Of a DNA stretch of 45,628 bases, positions 17,401-24,129 are shown piece by piece; within the stretch, counting starts at the first letter, position 1, and the number at the start of each line of letters is the position of its first letter. The notes under the pieces are model-generated. The model was given only the letters and a program-made list of their open reading frames with translations. It ran no database searches and had not been told where the DNA came from. A program made the translations under genes and the position numbers. The stretch comes from Fodinibacter sp038330415 (GTDB lineage: Bacteria; Actinomycetota; Actinomycetes; Actinomycetales; Dermatophilaceae), in NCBI GenBank assembly GCA_038330415.1, contig JBBQNZ010000011.1, forward strand, positions 1 through 45,628, given 5' to 3'.

Positions 17401-17626
17401 GGTCGGTAACACCGGCATCGTCACCCTTCGGGTCACGATGGACGGCAGCCGGGGACAGCTCACCGTGGCCGTCTACAACGCCGCTGGGTCCCTCCTCGGG
17501 GTCCAGGAGCTCAGCAACGGAGCAACGGCGCAGAAGACCGACAGCGTTCGCCTGGGCCTGGTCAACCAGTCCAGCACGAACCGGCCCTCGGGCTACGTGT
17601 CCCTCGACCAGCTCCAGCGCTGGTGA
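14492..17626 (+). CDS. Secreted cupredoxin-fold protein with Ig-like repeats
   Basis: 1044 residues from ATG 14492 (GAGAG upstream; ATG 14477 is the alternative). A signal peptide ends near residue 28. Two cupredoxin-like domains follow (about 88-209 with TFVYEAGHTSNGARQVAMGV; about 226-369 with NPRYRLINGKSFPE and LGSQPHAMSILG). They resemble gene 2 but have almost no copper-ligand motifs. Four Ig-like beta repeats come next (about 383-498, 500-613, 614-738 and 740-848), each closing with a pattern like GxHxVYVxxxDxAGNWG. A final beta domain (about 854-1044) resembles a lectin-like or jelly-roll fold. There is no LPXTG or membrane tail. It is likely an extracellular structural partner of the oxidases rather than an enzyme. 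Confidence 0.75.
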   Translation: MTTRKLTTARCAALLTATLLAAGTATAAPAGAASAGAAPAASALTRAPEAAPAAAPAQATTLAAAGSGHLPAQGCVVAGTTATCALYARPGTVQLVGRTIPIWGWSGSATGDPTLPGPVLVVDQGSTVKLEVHNELPDNLSLAVPGIPAADLGSGFGGTASTTGIATGTSQTFTLTASRPGTFVYEAGHTSNGARQVAMGVAGVLVVRPVGGANAYPGAATAYDDEAVVALSEVDPALNADPAGFDMRNFNPRYRLINGKSFPETDVIATDQGHRLLLRYADLGSQPHAMSILGADQQAVARDAHELVYPLGEVVEPLTPGQTADCIVAAPSGADSKLALVESGTHLDNDAMTTADPTQTAFGGMLTFLDTNAPPPDPGAPDLLGPTATHVTATPNPSDATTPMTVTADLDDTDTGGSNVSAAEVVLDDVTKVGPGNGIQMSATFGSPTVTGATATIPVSVLADPGFAAGRHVVYVRALDSAGNWGVVGSVAVNVPKRGPLTTGGALTPNPANGSTTMKLTATGNDSGFGGQVTAAEYFLDPVTDASGSFPTPPTNGAGLPVSVVAGRTITSESASIPVTSALGEGVHHVFVHSQDTQGLWGPLLDVPFTVDLVGPVTIASAMSPSALNGVVSDPSNPGFAKVTALVQDTQNNSQVSSKVVQAVAFFDDPAVPSPTHKGLTLQATDGAFDTSVENVYGLVPLSQVKTWATVQGEHKLYVYGQDAAGNWGATTLATFVVDTVKPVISSSTAATTPTTPGSLPTPATVTVTANLSGTQSSDITGGEVWFGTVDPGVGRGTRVTVSYTGTKVTFTIPVAQLKLGLNTLGVRVQDKAGNWSAASSATYTVAPSPTTITTQPFNTPFPGTNWTATTTGVARSTATPTLGATSYLRATGGAKPAYVASSVPTGVALANAQLLLRGDTLNAGKPVAVYQGYSGSTPSFSVVATGTGATLALTPVLAGQATASGKPVTVGNTGIVTLRVTMDGSRGQLTVAVYNAAGSLLGVQELSNGATAQKTDSVRLGLVNQSSTNRPSGYVSLDQLQRW

Positions 17627-17637
17627 AGGAGTAGACG

Positions 17638-18186
17638 ATGAGTAGCACGACCAGCACGCGGCCGGCCCCGATCGGGACCGATGGGGCCGGCCGCCCCCCT
17701 GGCGAGAGTGACGACGGCAGCACCGAGTCGGCTGGTCCGGACCGCCGTCGGGTGATCCGCCGGCGACTGGCCATGGCCGCGGTCGCGGTCGTCGTCCTCG
17801 GCGTCGCGGCACTCGTGCTCCTAACCCGGCATCCCTCGAGCGCCGGCGCACCGATGCCGACCAGCGCGGCCATGGAGCAGTCCCTCGGCATCCGGGTCAC
17901 CCGGGTCGCGGTGGTGGGCGACGGCGGTCTGGTGCAGGTCAACTACCTGTGCCTCGACCCCACCAAGGCCACGGAGTTCCAGTCGGACACGTCCCACCCC
18001 CCGGTGCTCACCAGTGAGGACCGTGGGACCAGGACCGCCACTGTGGCACTGATGAAGAAGGGGCACACCATGACGGCCGGGCAGACGTACTACTTCGTCT
18101 ACCGCAACTCGGATGCCGTGCAGCCGGACGAGTTCGCGTCGTTCGCGTACTCGGGCATGACGCTGGCCCACATCCCGGTCCTGTGA
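17638..18186 (+). CDS. Membrane-anchored small protein of the copper cluster
   Basis: 182 residues, ATG with AGGAG seven bases upstream. A hydrophilic N-terminus of about 40 residues, then RRRVIRRR and one hydrophobic helix (about 45-63), gives an N-in/C-out anchor. The external part has VTRVAVVGDGGLVQVNYLCLD near residues 85-104, KKGHTMTAGQTYYFVYRNS near 140-160 and ends AHIPVL. This pattern reminds me of small conserved proteins found beside multicopper oxidases, but I cannot name the family. Its stop overlaps the GTG start of the CopC-CopD fusion (GTGA), so the two are translationally coupled. A role in assembling or docking the secreted copper proteins is inferred only from position. Confidence 0.75.
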   Translation: MSSTTSTRPAPIGTDGAGRPPGESDDGSTESAGPDRRRVIRRRLAMAAVAVVVLGVAALVLLTRHPSSAGAPMPTSAAMEQSLGIRVTRVAVVGDGGLVQVNYLCLDPTKATEFQSDTSHPPVLTSEDRGTRTATVALMKKGHTMTAGQTYYFVYRNSDAVQPDEFASFAYSGMTLAHIPVL

Positions 18187-20114
18187 CCGGGAGCCGAGGC
18201 GCGCGGCTGCTGCGCCGCGCGTGCTGCATCGCCATCGCCGCCGCCGCCGCCCTGACGGCCGGCGCCACCGCGGCGCAGGCCCACGCCTTCCTCGTGTCGA
18301 GCGACCCGGCCGACGGCAGTGTGTTGGCCATCGCGCCCACCCAGCTGACCCTGCGGGTGAGCGAGGCGGTCGTGCTGCCGGCCACCCGCGTCACGCTCAC
18401 CGACCACGAGCAGCACGCGGTCACCCTCGGAGCGCCCACGGCGAACGAGGCCGCTGCCGAGGAGGACCCGGCACCCGAGCCGCAGGCCGGAAGCGCGCCT
18501 CTCGTCCCCGCTCCCTCGGTGGCGGAGGAGCCGCCGATGACGCTCGTGGTGCCCGTGCTAGGCCCCATGGCCAAGGGGAGCTACCGCATCACCGTCGACA
18601 CGCTGTCCGCGGACGACATGCACCGCACCACCGCGGTCGTCGTCTTCGGCGTCGGGGAGCGGGTGGTCGCCGCGGGCCGCACAGAGCCACCGGTGCCCCT
18701 GGACCAGGCGTTGCTGCGCTGGCTGGCGCTGCTCGGGCTCGCCGCCGCGCTCGGCCACCTCCTCTTCGACCGGCTCGCCGACTGGTCCCCGGCCGTGCAG
18801 GGCGCGGTGCGACGCACCCGGCGCCCGGTGGTCGGCATCCTGCTGGCCGCGGCCCTCGCCTGCGCGGCGCTCCCCCTGGTGCAGGCGATGGGGTCGGCCG
18901 TTCCCGTCGGCACGCTGCTGGCCGGCTCGTACGGCCTGCGGGTGGCCCTTCGGGCACTGGGCCTGGTCGTGCTGGCCGTGGCAGTGGCCCGGCCGGCCGG
19001 GCGTGGTGCCCGGGTCAACGGCGGGCTCGCCGTCGCTGGGCTCCTCGCCACGGCAACCGGGACCGCGCTCCTGGGGCACGCCGGCGTGCCGCCGGTCGGC
19101 CCCGTGCGCCTCATCTCGGACATCGTCCACGTGGTCGCGACGGCCACCTGGCTCGGCGGCGTCGCGATGGTCGCTGTCCTGGCCTGGGCCATGCGGCGAG
19201 GGTGGGTGGGCAGCACCCAGGTGCGGCCCGTGGTGCGTCGGTTCGCTGCTCCCGCCACCGCCTGCGTCGTGGCCATGGTGGTCAGTGGGCTCGTCTTGGC
19301 GAGCAGTTCGGTGGCCTCGGTCGACGCCGTGCTCCTCACGACCTACGGCCGCACCCTGCTCCTCAAGGTGGGTCTCGTCGGCCTCGCGGCACTGCTCGGC
19401 TGGCGACACTTCCGGTGGGCCCGGCACCACACCGGTGGCCGGCCTCCGTGGACCACGGTGGTGGAGGCGGGCCTGCTCGGCGGCTCCCTTGCCATGGCCG
19501 CGCTCCTCTCCAGTGGTCAGCCGGCGACCACCCCGGAGCTCTCCAGCGCCAGTGACGTGGTGGCCTCGGTGGCGGTGGACACAACTGCGGCTGACCTCGC
19601 GGAACACGTTGTCGTGCAGCCCAACCGGCCGGGGAGCAACATCGCCGTGGTGCAGGTGCTCGACAGCCTCCGGCCGGTGCCCCCTCGACCGACGTCGGTC
19701 CGGGTCGAGTGGCGCGACGGCAGGAACCGAGTCACGGTCGGCGATGCCGAGCCGCTTCCCGGGGACCAGTGGAGCCTGCCCGTGCGGTTCGAGTCACCCG
19801 GCACGACCCACCTGCGGATCGTCGTCATGCGCCCCGGGCTCCCGGATGCCGTGTCGTCGGCCTCGTGGGTCGTGGGCGGCGCCGCCAGTCCCCCGGCGAC
19901 GGTGGTGTCGAGAGCCCCGGTCGCTGCGCTGCTGCGGGTGCTCTCCGCGGTGCTCGCGGCACTCGCCCTCCTCGCCGCGCTGACCCTGCTCATCCGGCGC
20001 CGGCACGCCCGGCCTACCATCGCGCCGCCGCCCGAGACGCACCTGGAGGCGAGCGGTCCGCCGTTGGAGCACGAAGAGCTCGGGCGCGTCGAGCGGGACA
20101 GGGTCTCAGTCTGA
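18183..20114 (+). CDS. CopC-CopD fusion copper transport protein
   Basis: 643 residues. A signal peptide ends in AQA, so the mature protein would start with His34, the usual N-terminal copper ligand of CopC. The CopC domain (34 to about 165) contains a Glu/Pro-rich insert and later SADDMHRTT, near the second CopC ligand region. A CopD-type membrane part with about eight helices follows (about 180-460), then an external beta domain (about 480-605) and a last helix (about 610-630) with an RRR stop. Such fusions (YcnJ type) take up or relay copper across the membrane. It is the last gene of the cluster, coupled to the small anchored protein by a GTGA overlap, and probably supplies copper for the upstream oxidases. 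The stop codon lies in the first unit of a 21-bp tandem repeat. Confidence 0.85.
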   Translation: MTGSRGARLLRRACCIAIAAAAALTAGATAAQAHAFLVSSDPADGSVLAIAPTQLTLRVSEAVVLPATRVTLTDHEQHAVTLGAPTANEAAAEEDPAPEPQAGSAPLVPAPSVAEEPPMTLVVPVLGPMAKGSYRITVDTLSADDMHRTTAVVVFGVGERVVAAGRTEPPVPLDQALLRWLALLGLAAALGHLLFDRLADWSPAVQGAVRRTRRPVVGILLAAALACAALPLVQAMGSAVPVGTLLAGSYGLRVALRALGLVVLAVAVARPAGRGARVNGGLAVAGLLATATGTALLGHAGVPPVGPVRLISDIVHVVATATWLGGVAMVAVLAWAMRRGWVGSTQVRPVVRRFAAPATACVVAMVVSGLVLASSSVASVDAVLLTTYGRTLLLKVGLVGLAALLGWRHFRWARHHTGGRPPWTTVVEAGLLGGSLAMAALLSSGQPATTPELSSASDVVASVAVDTTAADLAEHVVVQPNRPGSNIAVVQVLDSLRPVPPRPTSVRVEWRDGRNRVTVGDAEPLPGDQWSLPVRFESPGTTHLRIVVMRPGLPDAVSSASWVVGGAASPPATVVSRAPVAALLRVLSAVLAALALLAALTLLIRRRHARPTIAPPPETHLEASGPPLEHEELGRVERDRVSV

Positions 20115-20171
20115 ACGGACAGCGCCTCGGTTTGAGCGGACGGGGCCTCGGTTTGAGCGGACAGTGCCTCG
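20109..20171. repeat. Three 21-bp tandem repeats across the copCD stop codon
   Basis: Units start at 20109, 20130 and 20151, each of the form GTTTGAGCGGAC....GCCTCG (unit 1 GTCTGAACGGACAGCGCCTC). As 21 is divisible by three, each unit carries an in-frame TGA relative to the copCD frame; the first is the real stop. Units 2 and 3 differ at only three positions. Confidence 0.8.
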
Positions 20172-20365
20172 GCCAGCCCGGACCTACCGGCCGGGCGCCA
20201 CGTACCTCGAGCCCCACGGACGATCTTCGAAGTCCAGCTGCACGAGCTCGCCTTCTTTCTACAGAGGAAAGGGGTGCGTGGTCGCACCCGTGTCCCCACA
20301 CTCTCGGCGGGCCGGCTCTGCGCGAACTGTGGTGTGCCTCAGGGACAGTTCAAGAAGATGTCCGA

Positions 20366-21520
20366 TCAGTGGGTGCGGGGTCGCCGACGCCTCGCAACCA
20401 GTAGGCCCAGCCCGGCAGCGCCGACCAGAACGCCCAGACCGAGGGCGGGCCACGGCGCCGACCCCGTCGCGTCGCCGCCGGCGACGTCCGCACCTGCAGC
20501 GGCAGCGACGGCCCCGCCGGCCGCCTCCGCGCGGGCGGCGCGACCGGCGTCGAACGACACGCCGGGGCCGGCGGAGGTGTCGTTCGGGGGCGGCGCAGCG
20601 GCGCAGCGAGCGGTCGAGGTCACCGCCCGATCGGTCGGCTCGCCATCCGCCAGCACGTCGTCGACCGTCACGGCCACCCGCTCGCTCACCGGCAGGTGGA
20701 CCCGCAGCGACCGGGTCTCCCCGGCACCCACCACCACCGCCTGGCCGGGCAGCGTGAAGCGCAGCCGGGCAGTGGTGCGGCTGTTGTCGAGCAGCACCGG
20801 CGCCGAGACGTCCGTGCAGTCCACGACACCGAACGACGCCCGGGGGTCGAGGACGACGCGGCCGCAGGCCTGCCGCTCGCTGCTCGCGACCGGACCTCCC
20901 CCGTCGACGGTGACCGCCACCTCGGTCCAGCCGTCGGGCACCAGGGGGACGTCCACACCGACCACGTCACCGGCATCCACCTCGATGCTCCGCGAGTCCA
21001 GCAGCCCGGCAGGGTCGGCCACCGCCCAGCGGTAGCGCGTCGGCATCCTCGAGGTGCTGTTGTCGAGCGTCACCGGTAGCCGCAGGGTGTCACAGCGGGC
21101 GAGCCCGAAGGTGGCACCGGGCGCGTCGCCGCAGGAGCCCTGCGACACCACGTGCCCACCGTCGGGCAGGTGCACCGTGACGTCGGTGCGGGTGTCGTCA
21201 CGCACCGGCAGCAGGACGACCTTGCTCGCACCGGCAGCCACCGCGAGGTCGACCCGGGCGTCGGCCCCCTGGTAGGGCGGGTGGAGGGGGCTGCGGAACG
21301 CGGCGCTGTAGCCGTAGGTGACGGCACCGGTGGAGCGGGTGTTGTCGAGGCGGATCTCGACCTGGAGCCGCGCACAGTCGAACGCGAGGATCGCCGCCGT
21401 GGGGGCGGTGAGGGCCGGCGCCGCCGCCACTGCGGGCGCCGGCACGGCCGCTGACACCCCGAGCAGGGAGAGCAGCACCACCGCCCACCGACCCGCGCGG
21501 AGCGCGGCTGCGTGCCTCAC
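20366..21520 (-). CDS. Secreted membrane-anchored repeat protein, unknown
   Basis: 384 residues from GTG 21520, overlapping the receiver gene stop (GTGA). There is a signal peptide to about residue 33. Three related beta domains follow, each opening with F-x(4)-C and a later LDN(S/T) motif (FDCARLQVEIRLDN, FGLARCDTLRLPVTLDN, FGVVDCTDVSAPVLLDN), about 85 residues apart. An Ala/Gly linker, one membrane helix (GLGVLVGAAGLGLLVA) and an RRRR tail come last. The tail is like a sortase substrate but lacks an LPXTG motif, so it is held by its helix. It is last in an operon with a hybrid kinase and a receiver, so it may be a surface output or input component. The family is not recognised. Confidence 0.75.
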   Translation of the reverse strand: MRHAAALRAGRWAVVLLSLLGVSAAVPAPAVAAAPALTAPTAAILAFDCARLQVEIRLDNTRSTGAVTYGYSAAFRSPLHPPYQGADARVDLAVAAGASKVVLLPVRDDTRTDVTVHLPDGGHVVSQGSCGDAPGATFGLARCDTLRLPVTLDNSTSRMPTRYRWAVADPAGLLDSRSIEVDAGDVVGVDVPLVPDGWTEVAVTVDGGGPVASSERQACGRVVLDPRASFGVVDCTDVSAPVLLDNSRTTARLRFTLPGQAVVVGAGETRSLRVHLPVSERVAVTVDDVLADGEPTDRAVTSTARCAAAPPPNDTSAGPGVSFDAGRAARAEAAGGAVAAAAGADVAGGDATGSAPWPALGLGVLVGAAGLGLLVARRRRPRTH

Positions 21521-21909
21521 CCGGCGTCGGCGCCGAGCAGGCCACCCACCCGCTCGACGAGCTCGTCGATGTCGAACGGCTTCTGCAGGAAGTCGGTGCG
21601 GGCACCGGGCACCTGTAGGTCGAGGTCGTCGGGGGCGCTGCCCGACACGAACAGCACCCGCAGCCCGGGGCGCGTGGCCGCAACCTGTCGGGCGAGGTCG
21701 GCGCCGTTCCCGCCGGGGATCGCCACGTCGGTGACGAGCAGGTCGAAGTCGGCCGCGTCGCAGGCGGCGCGGGCCCCCTGGGCCGTCTCGGCGGCCGTGA
21801 TGCGGTGGCCGGCCCCGGCGAGCACCCGGGTCAGCAGCACGCGCAGGGCCGCGAAGTCCTCGACGACGAGGATGGCGGCACCCTCACCCGCGCCGGCCTG
21901 CTCAGTCAT
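21517..21909 (-). CDS. Stand-alone receiver (CheY-like) protein
   Basis: 130 residues from ATG 21909, which overlaps the kinase stop by eight bases. A single receiver domain: acidic pair Glu17-Asp18, phospho-acceptor Asp61 in VTDVAIPGG, and Lys in LQKPFD. There is no output domain. With the hybrid kinase upstream it probably forms a phosphorelay or acts as a phosphate sink. Its stop overlaps the GTG of the secreted repeat protein, so all three genes are translationally coupled. Confidence 0.85.
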   Translation of the reverse strand: MTEQAGAGEGAAILVVEDFAALRVLLTRVLAGAGHRITAAETAQGARAACDAADFDLLVTDVAIPGGNGADLARQVAATRPGLRVLFVSGSAPDDLDLQVPGARTDFLQKPFDIDELVERVGGLLGADAG

Positions 21910-23947
21910 GCCGGCCTCCCGGTTCGGAGCCGCTGTCGGCACGCAGCCGCCCTCGGGACACCTCGTCGAGCAGGGCGAGCACGGCCTCGACGTCGAGCGG
22001 CTTGGTGATGAAGCGGTCGGCGCCGGCGAGAACGAGTCGCGACGCCAGGCCCGGGGACGCGTCGGCACTGAGGATCACCACCGGGATGCCCTTGGTGTCG
22101 TCGCGCCGCTTCAGCGCCAGCAGCACCTCGCCGCCGAACTGGTCGGGCAGGTGCAGGTCGAGCAGCACGAGGTCGGGGTGGTGGGCCCGGGCGAGGTCGA
22201 CCCCCAGCTGCCCCAGAGGCGCGTGGATCATGCTCCACCCGGGCCGCAGGGCGAGCAGGTGCTCGACCACCTGGACGTTGGGGTCGTTGTCCTCGATGTA
22301 GAGCAGCGTGGCCGGGCGGGTGTGCGCGACGGGGCCGACCCCGGCGATGGCCGTGGAGTGGGCCTCGCTGACGGCCGCGCTGCGGGTGGGGCGGTCGGCC
22401 ACGGGAGGCGGCGGGCCGGCATCCAGCCGCGCCGGCAGGGTCACGGTGAAGGTGGCTCCCCGCTCGGAGGTGGTGCTGACCCCCACGGTGCCGCCCATCA
22501 GCTCGGCGAGCGAACGGGTCAGCGCCAGGCCGATGCCGGCGCCCTCGACCGGGGTGCTCTCGGCGCCCAGCCGGTCGAAGGGCTGGAAGAGGCGGCTCTG
22601 CAGCTCGGGAGGGATGCCCGGGCCCTCGTCGCGGATGCTGACCCGCACCACGTCGCCCTCGAGCACCCAGCTGACCCAGACGTGGCCGCCCTCCTTGTTG
22701 TACTTGATGGCGTTGGACAGCACGTTGAGCAGGATCTGGCGCACCCGTTGCCGGTCGGCCAGCACCAGCACGTCGGCGTCGCCCGCGGCAGGCAGCAGCG
22801 TCACCTCCGCAGCCGTCGCCAGCGGCGCGAGGAGCCGCAGGGTCTCGTCGACCAGCGTCGCCAGGCGGATCGGCTCCAGGCTCAGTGACATCTGGCCGGA
22901 CTCGATGCGCGAGATGTCGAGCACGTCGTTGATCAGGTCGAGCAGGTGCCGGCCGCCCTTGAGCACGTAGCTCACGGCCTCGGCGTGCTCGGTGCCGGCC
23001 AGCTGCCGGCTGAGGAGCTGCCCGAAGCCCAGCACGGCGTTCAGCGGGGTGCGCAGCTCGTGGCTCATCCGCGACAGGAACTGGTTCTTGGAGTCGTTGG
23101 CCGCGCGGGCTGCGGCCTCGGCCTCGCGCAGGGCCTCGGCCACCAGGAACCGGGCGGTGACGTCCTCCATCGTGATCACCGTGCGCTGCGGCGGTCCGCC
23201 GCGCATGTCCACCGGCGTGGCCACCACGCGCACCCAGAGCAGCTGGCCGTCGGGCGCGAGCAGGCGATGCTCGGACGTCGCGGGCAGCCCTCGGAGAGCG
23301 TCGACCAGGAACCCCTTCTCCACCGCCTCGCGGTCATCGGGGTGCACCATCGAGAGCACGTGTGGCAGGTCGCCGTCGGTCGCGGCCTGGCCGCCGATGC
23401 CGATCAGGTGCTGCGCCTTCGGGCTCACGTAGAGGTAGGCGGGCGGCTGCAGCTGAAGCAGGATGAACACCATGTCGACGCTCTCGGCGATCTGGCGCAG
23501 GCGTGCCTCGCTCTCTGCCGATGCCGCTTCGAGGGCTCGTTGCAAGGTGACGTCGCGGATGGCGGCGATCACCCATCCCGACTCGCCCGCGAGCCACGGC
23601 ACGAGGCTGACCTCGACGGGGATCTCGGAACCATCACGGTGCCGTGCCACGAGGGCCAGGCCCGAGCCCATCGACCGCACGCGCGGGTGGGCGTTGAAGA
23701 CGGCACGGTGCCCCACGTGCTGCGCCCGCAGCTCCTGCGGCAGGAGCAGCTCGACCTCGGCGCCGAGCAGCTCGTCGCGGTCGTAGCCGAACAACGCCCC
23801 CACCCGCTCGTTTAGCTGGGCGATCCGGCCGCTGGGCTCGACGCAGACCAGCGCGTCGGGCGCGGCCTCGAGCAGGGCCGCCAGGCGCTGGTCGAACAGG
23901 CTCTCCCCCGGGGCGCTCGAGGCCGAGGAAGGTTGCGACCGTGCCAT
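21902..23947 (-). CDS. Hybrid sensor histidine kinase with two PAS domains
   Basis: 681 residues from ATG 23947, preceded by a GGGGAGG ribosome site. PAS 1 (about 20-135, ending WVIAAIRDVT), PAS 2 (about 145-265), a DHp domain with SHELRTPLNAVLGF (His296), an ATPase domain with NAIKYN, RDEGPGIP and GAGIGLALT, and a C-terminal receiver (about 546-665) with Asp597 and Lys649. There is no membrane segment, so it senses a cytoplasmic cue such as redox, oxygen or a small ligand. The fused receiver and the lone receiver downstream point to a branched relay. It is divergent from the PAS/receiver/LuxR gene at 24130, and the two share a 182-bp promoter region. Confidence 0.9.
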   Translation of the reverse strand: MARSQPSSASSAPGESLFDQRLAALLEAAPDALVCVEPSGRIAQLNERVGALFGYDRDELLGAEVELLLPQELRAQHVGHRAVFNAHPRVRSMGSGLALVARHRDGSEIPVEVSLVPWLAGESGWVIAAIRDVTLQRALEAASAESEARLRQIAESVDMVFILLQLQPPAYLYVSPKAQHLIGIGGQAATDGDLPHVLSMVHPDDREAVEKGFLVDALRGLPATSEHRLLAPDGQLLWVRVVATPVDMRGGPPQRTVITMEDVTARFLVAEALREAEAAARAANDSKNQFLSRMSHELRTPLNAVLGFGQLLSRQLAGTEHAEAVSYVLKGGRHLLDLINDVLDISRIESGQMSLSLEPIRLATLVDETLRLLAPLATAAEVTLLPAAGDADVLVLADRQRVRQILLNVLSNAIKYNKEGGHVWVSWVLEGDVVRVSIRDEGPGIPPELQSRLFQPFDRLGAESTPVEGAGIGLALTRSLAELMGGTVGVSTTSERGATFTVTLPARLDAGPPPPVADRPTRSAAVSEAHSTAIAGVGPVAHTRPATLLYIEDNDPNVQVVEHLLALRPGWSMIHAPLGQLGVDLARAHHPDLVLLDLHLPDQFGGEVLLALKRRDDTKGIPVVILSADASPGLASRLVLAGADRFITKPLDVEAVLALLDEVSRGRLRADSGSEPGGRHD

Positions 23948-24129
23948 CTCGTCCTCCCCTGACGCAGGGCCGCATCGTGCCGGGCATCGCCCAATCACGG
24001 CCTGAGGCACACCGTACGCCCTCGCCCGGGGTCCGCACCCCGGTTCGGAACGCATGCCCGCGCGCGTATCCGTATGGTACGACTGAGCCGGGGCGGCGTG
24101 ACGCCGGCCCGGGCGCCAGGAGCGGCAGG

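Noticed and set aside
19517..20299. Minus-strand frame whose start contains heptad-like EALSAQT repeats
   Set aside because: The repeats come from the 21-bp DNA repeat at 20109-20171; the rest is antisense to copCD.
20366..21520. Sortase-anchored surface protein
   Set aside because: There is a signal peptide, helix and Arg tail but no LPXTG-type motif.
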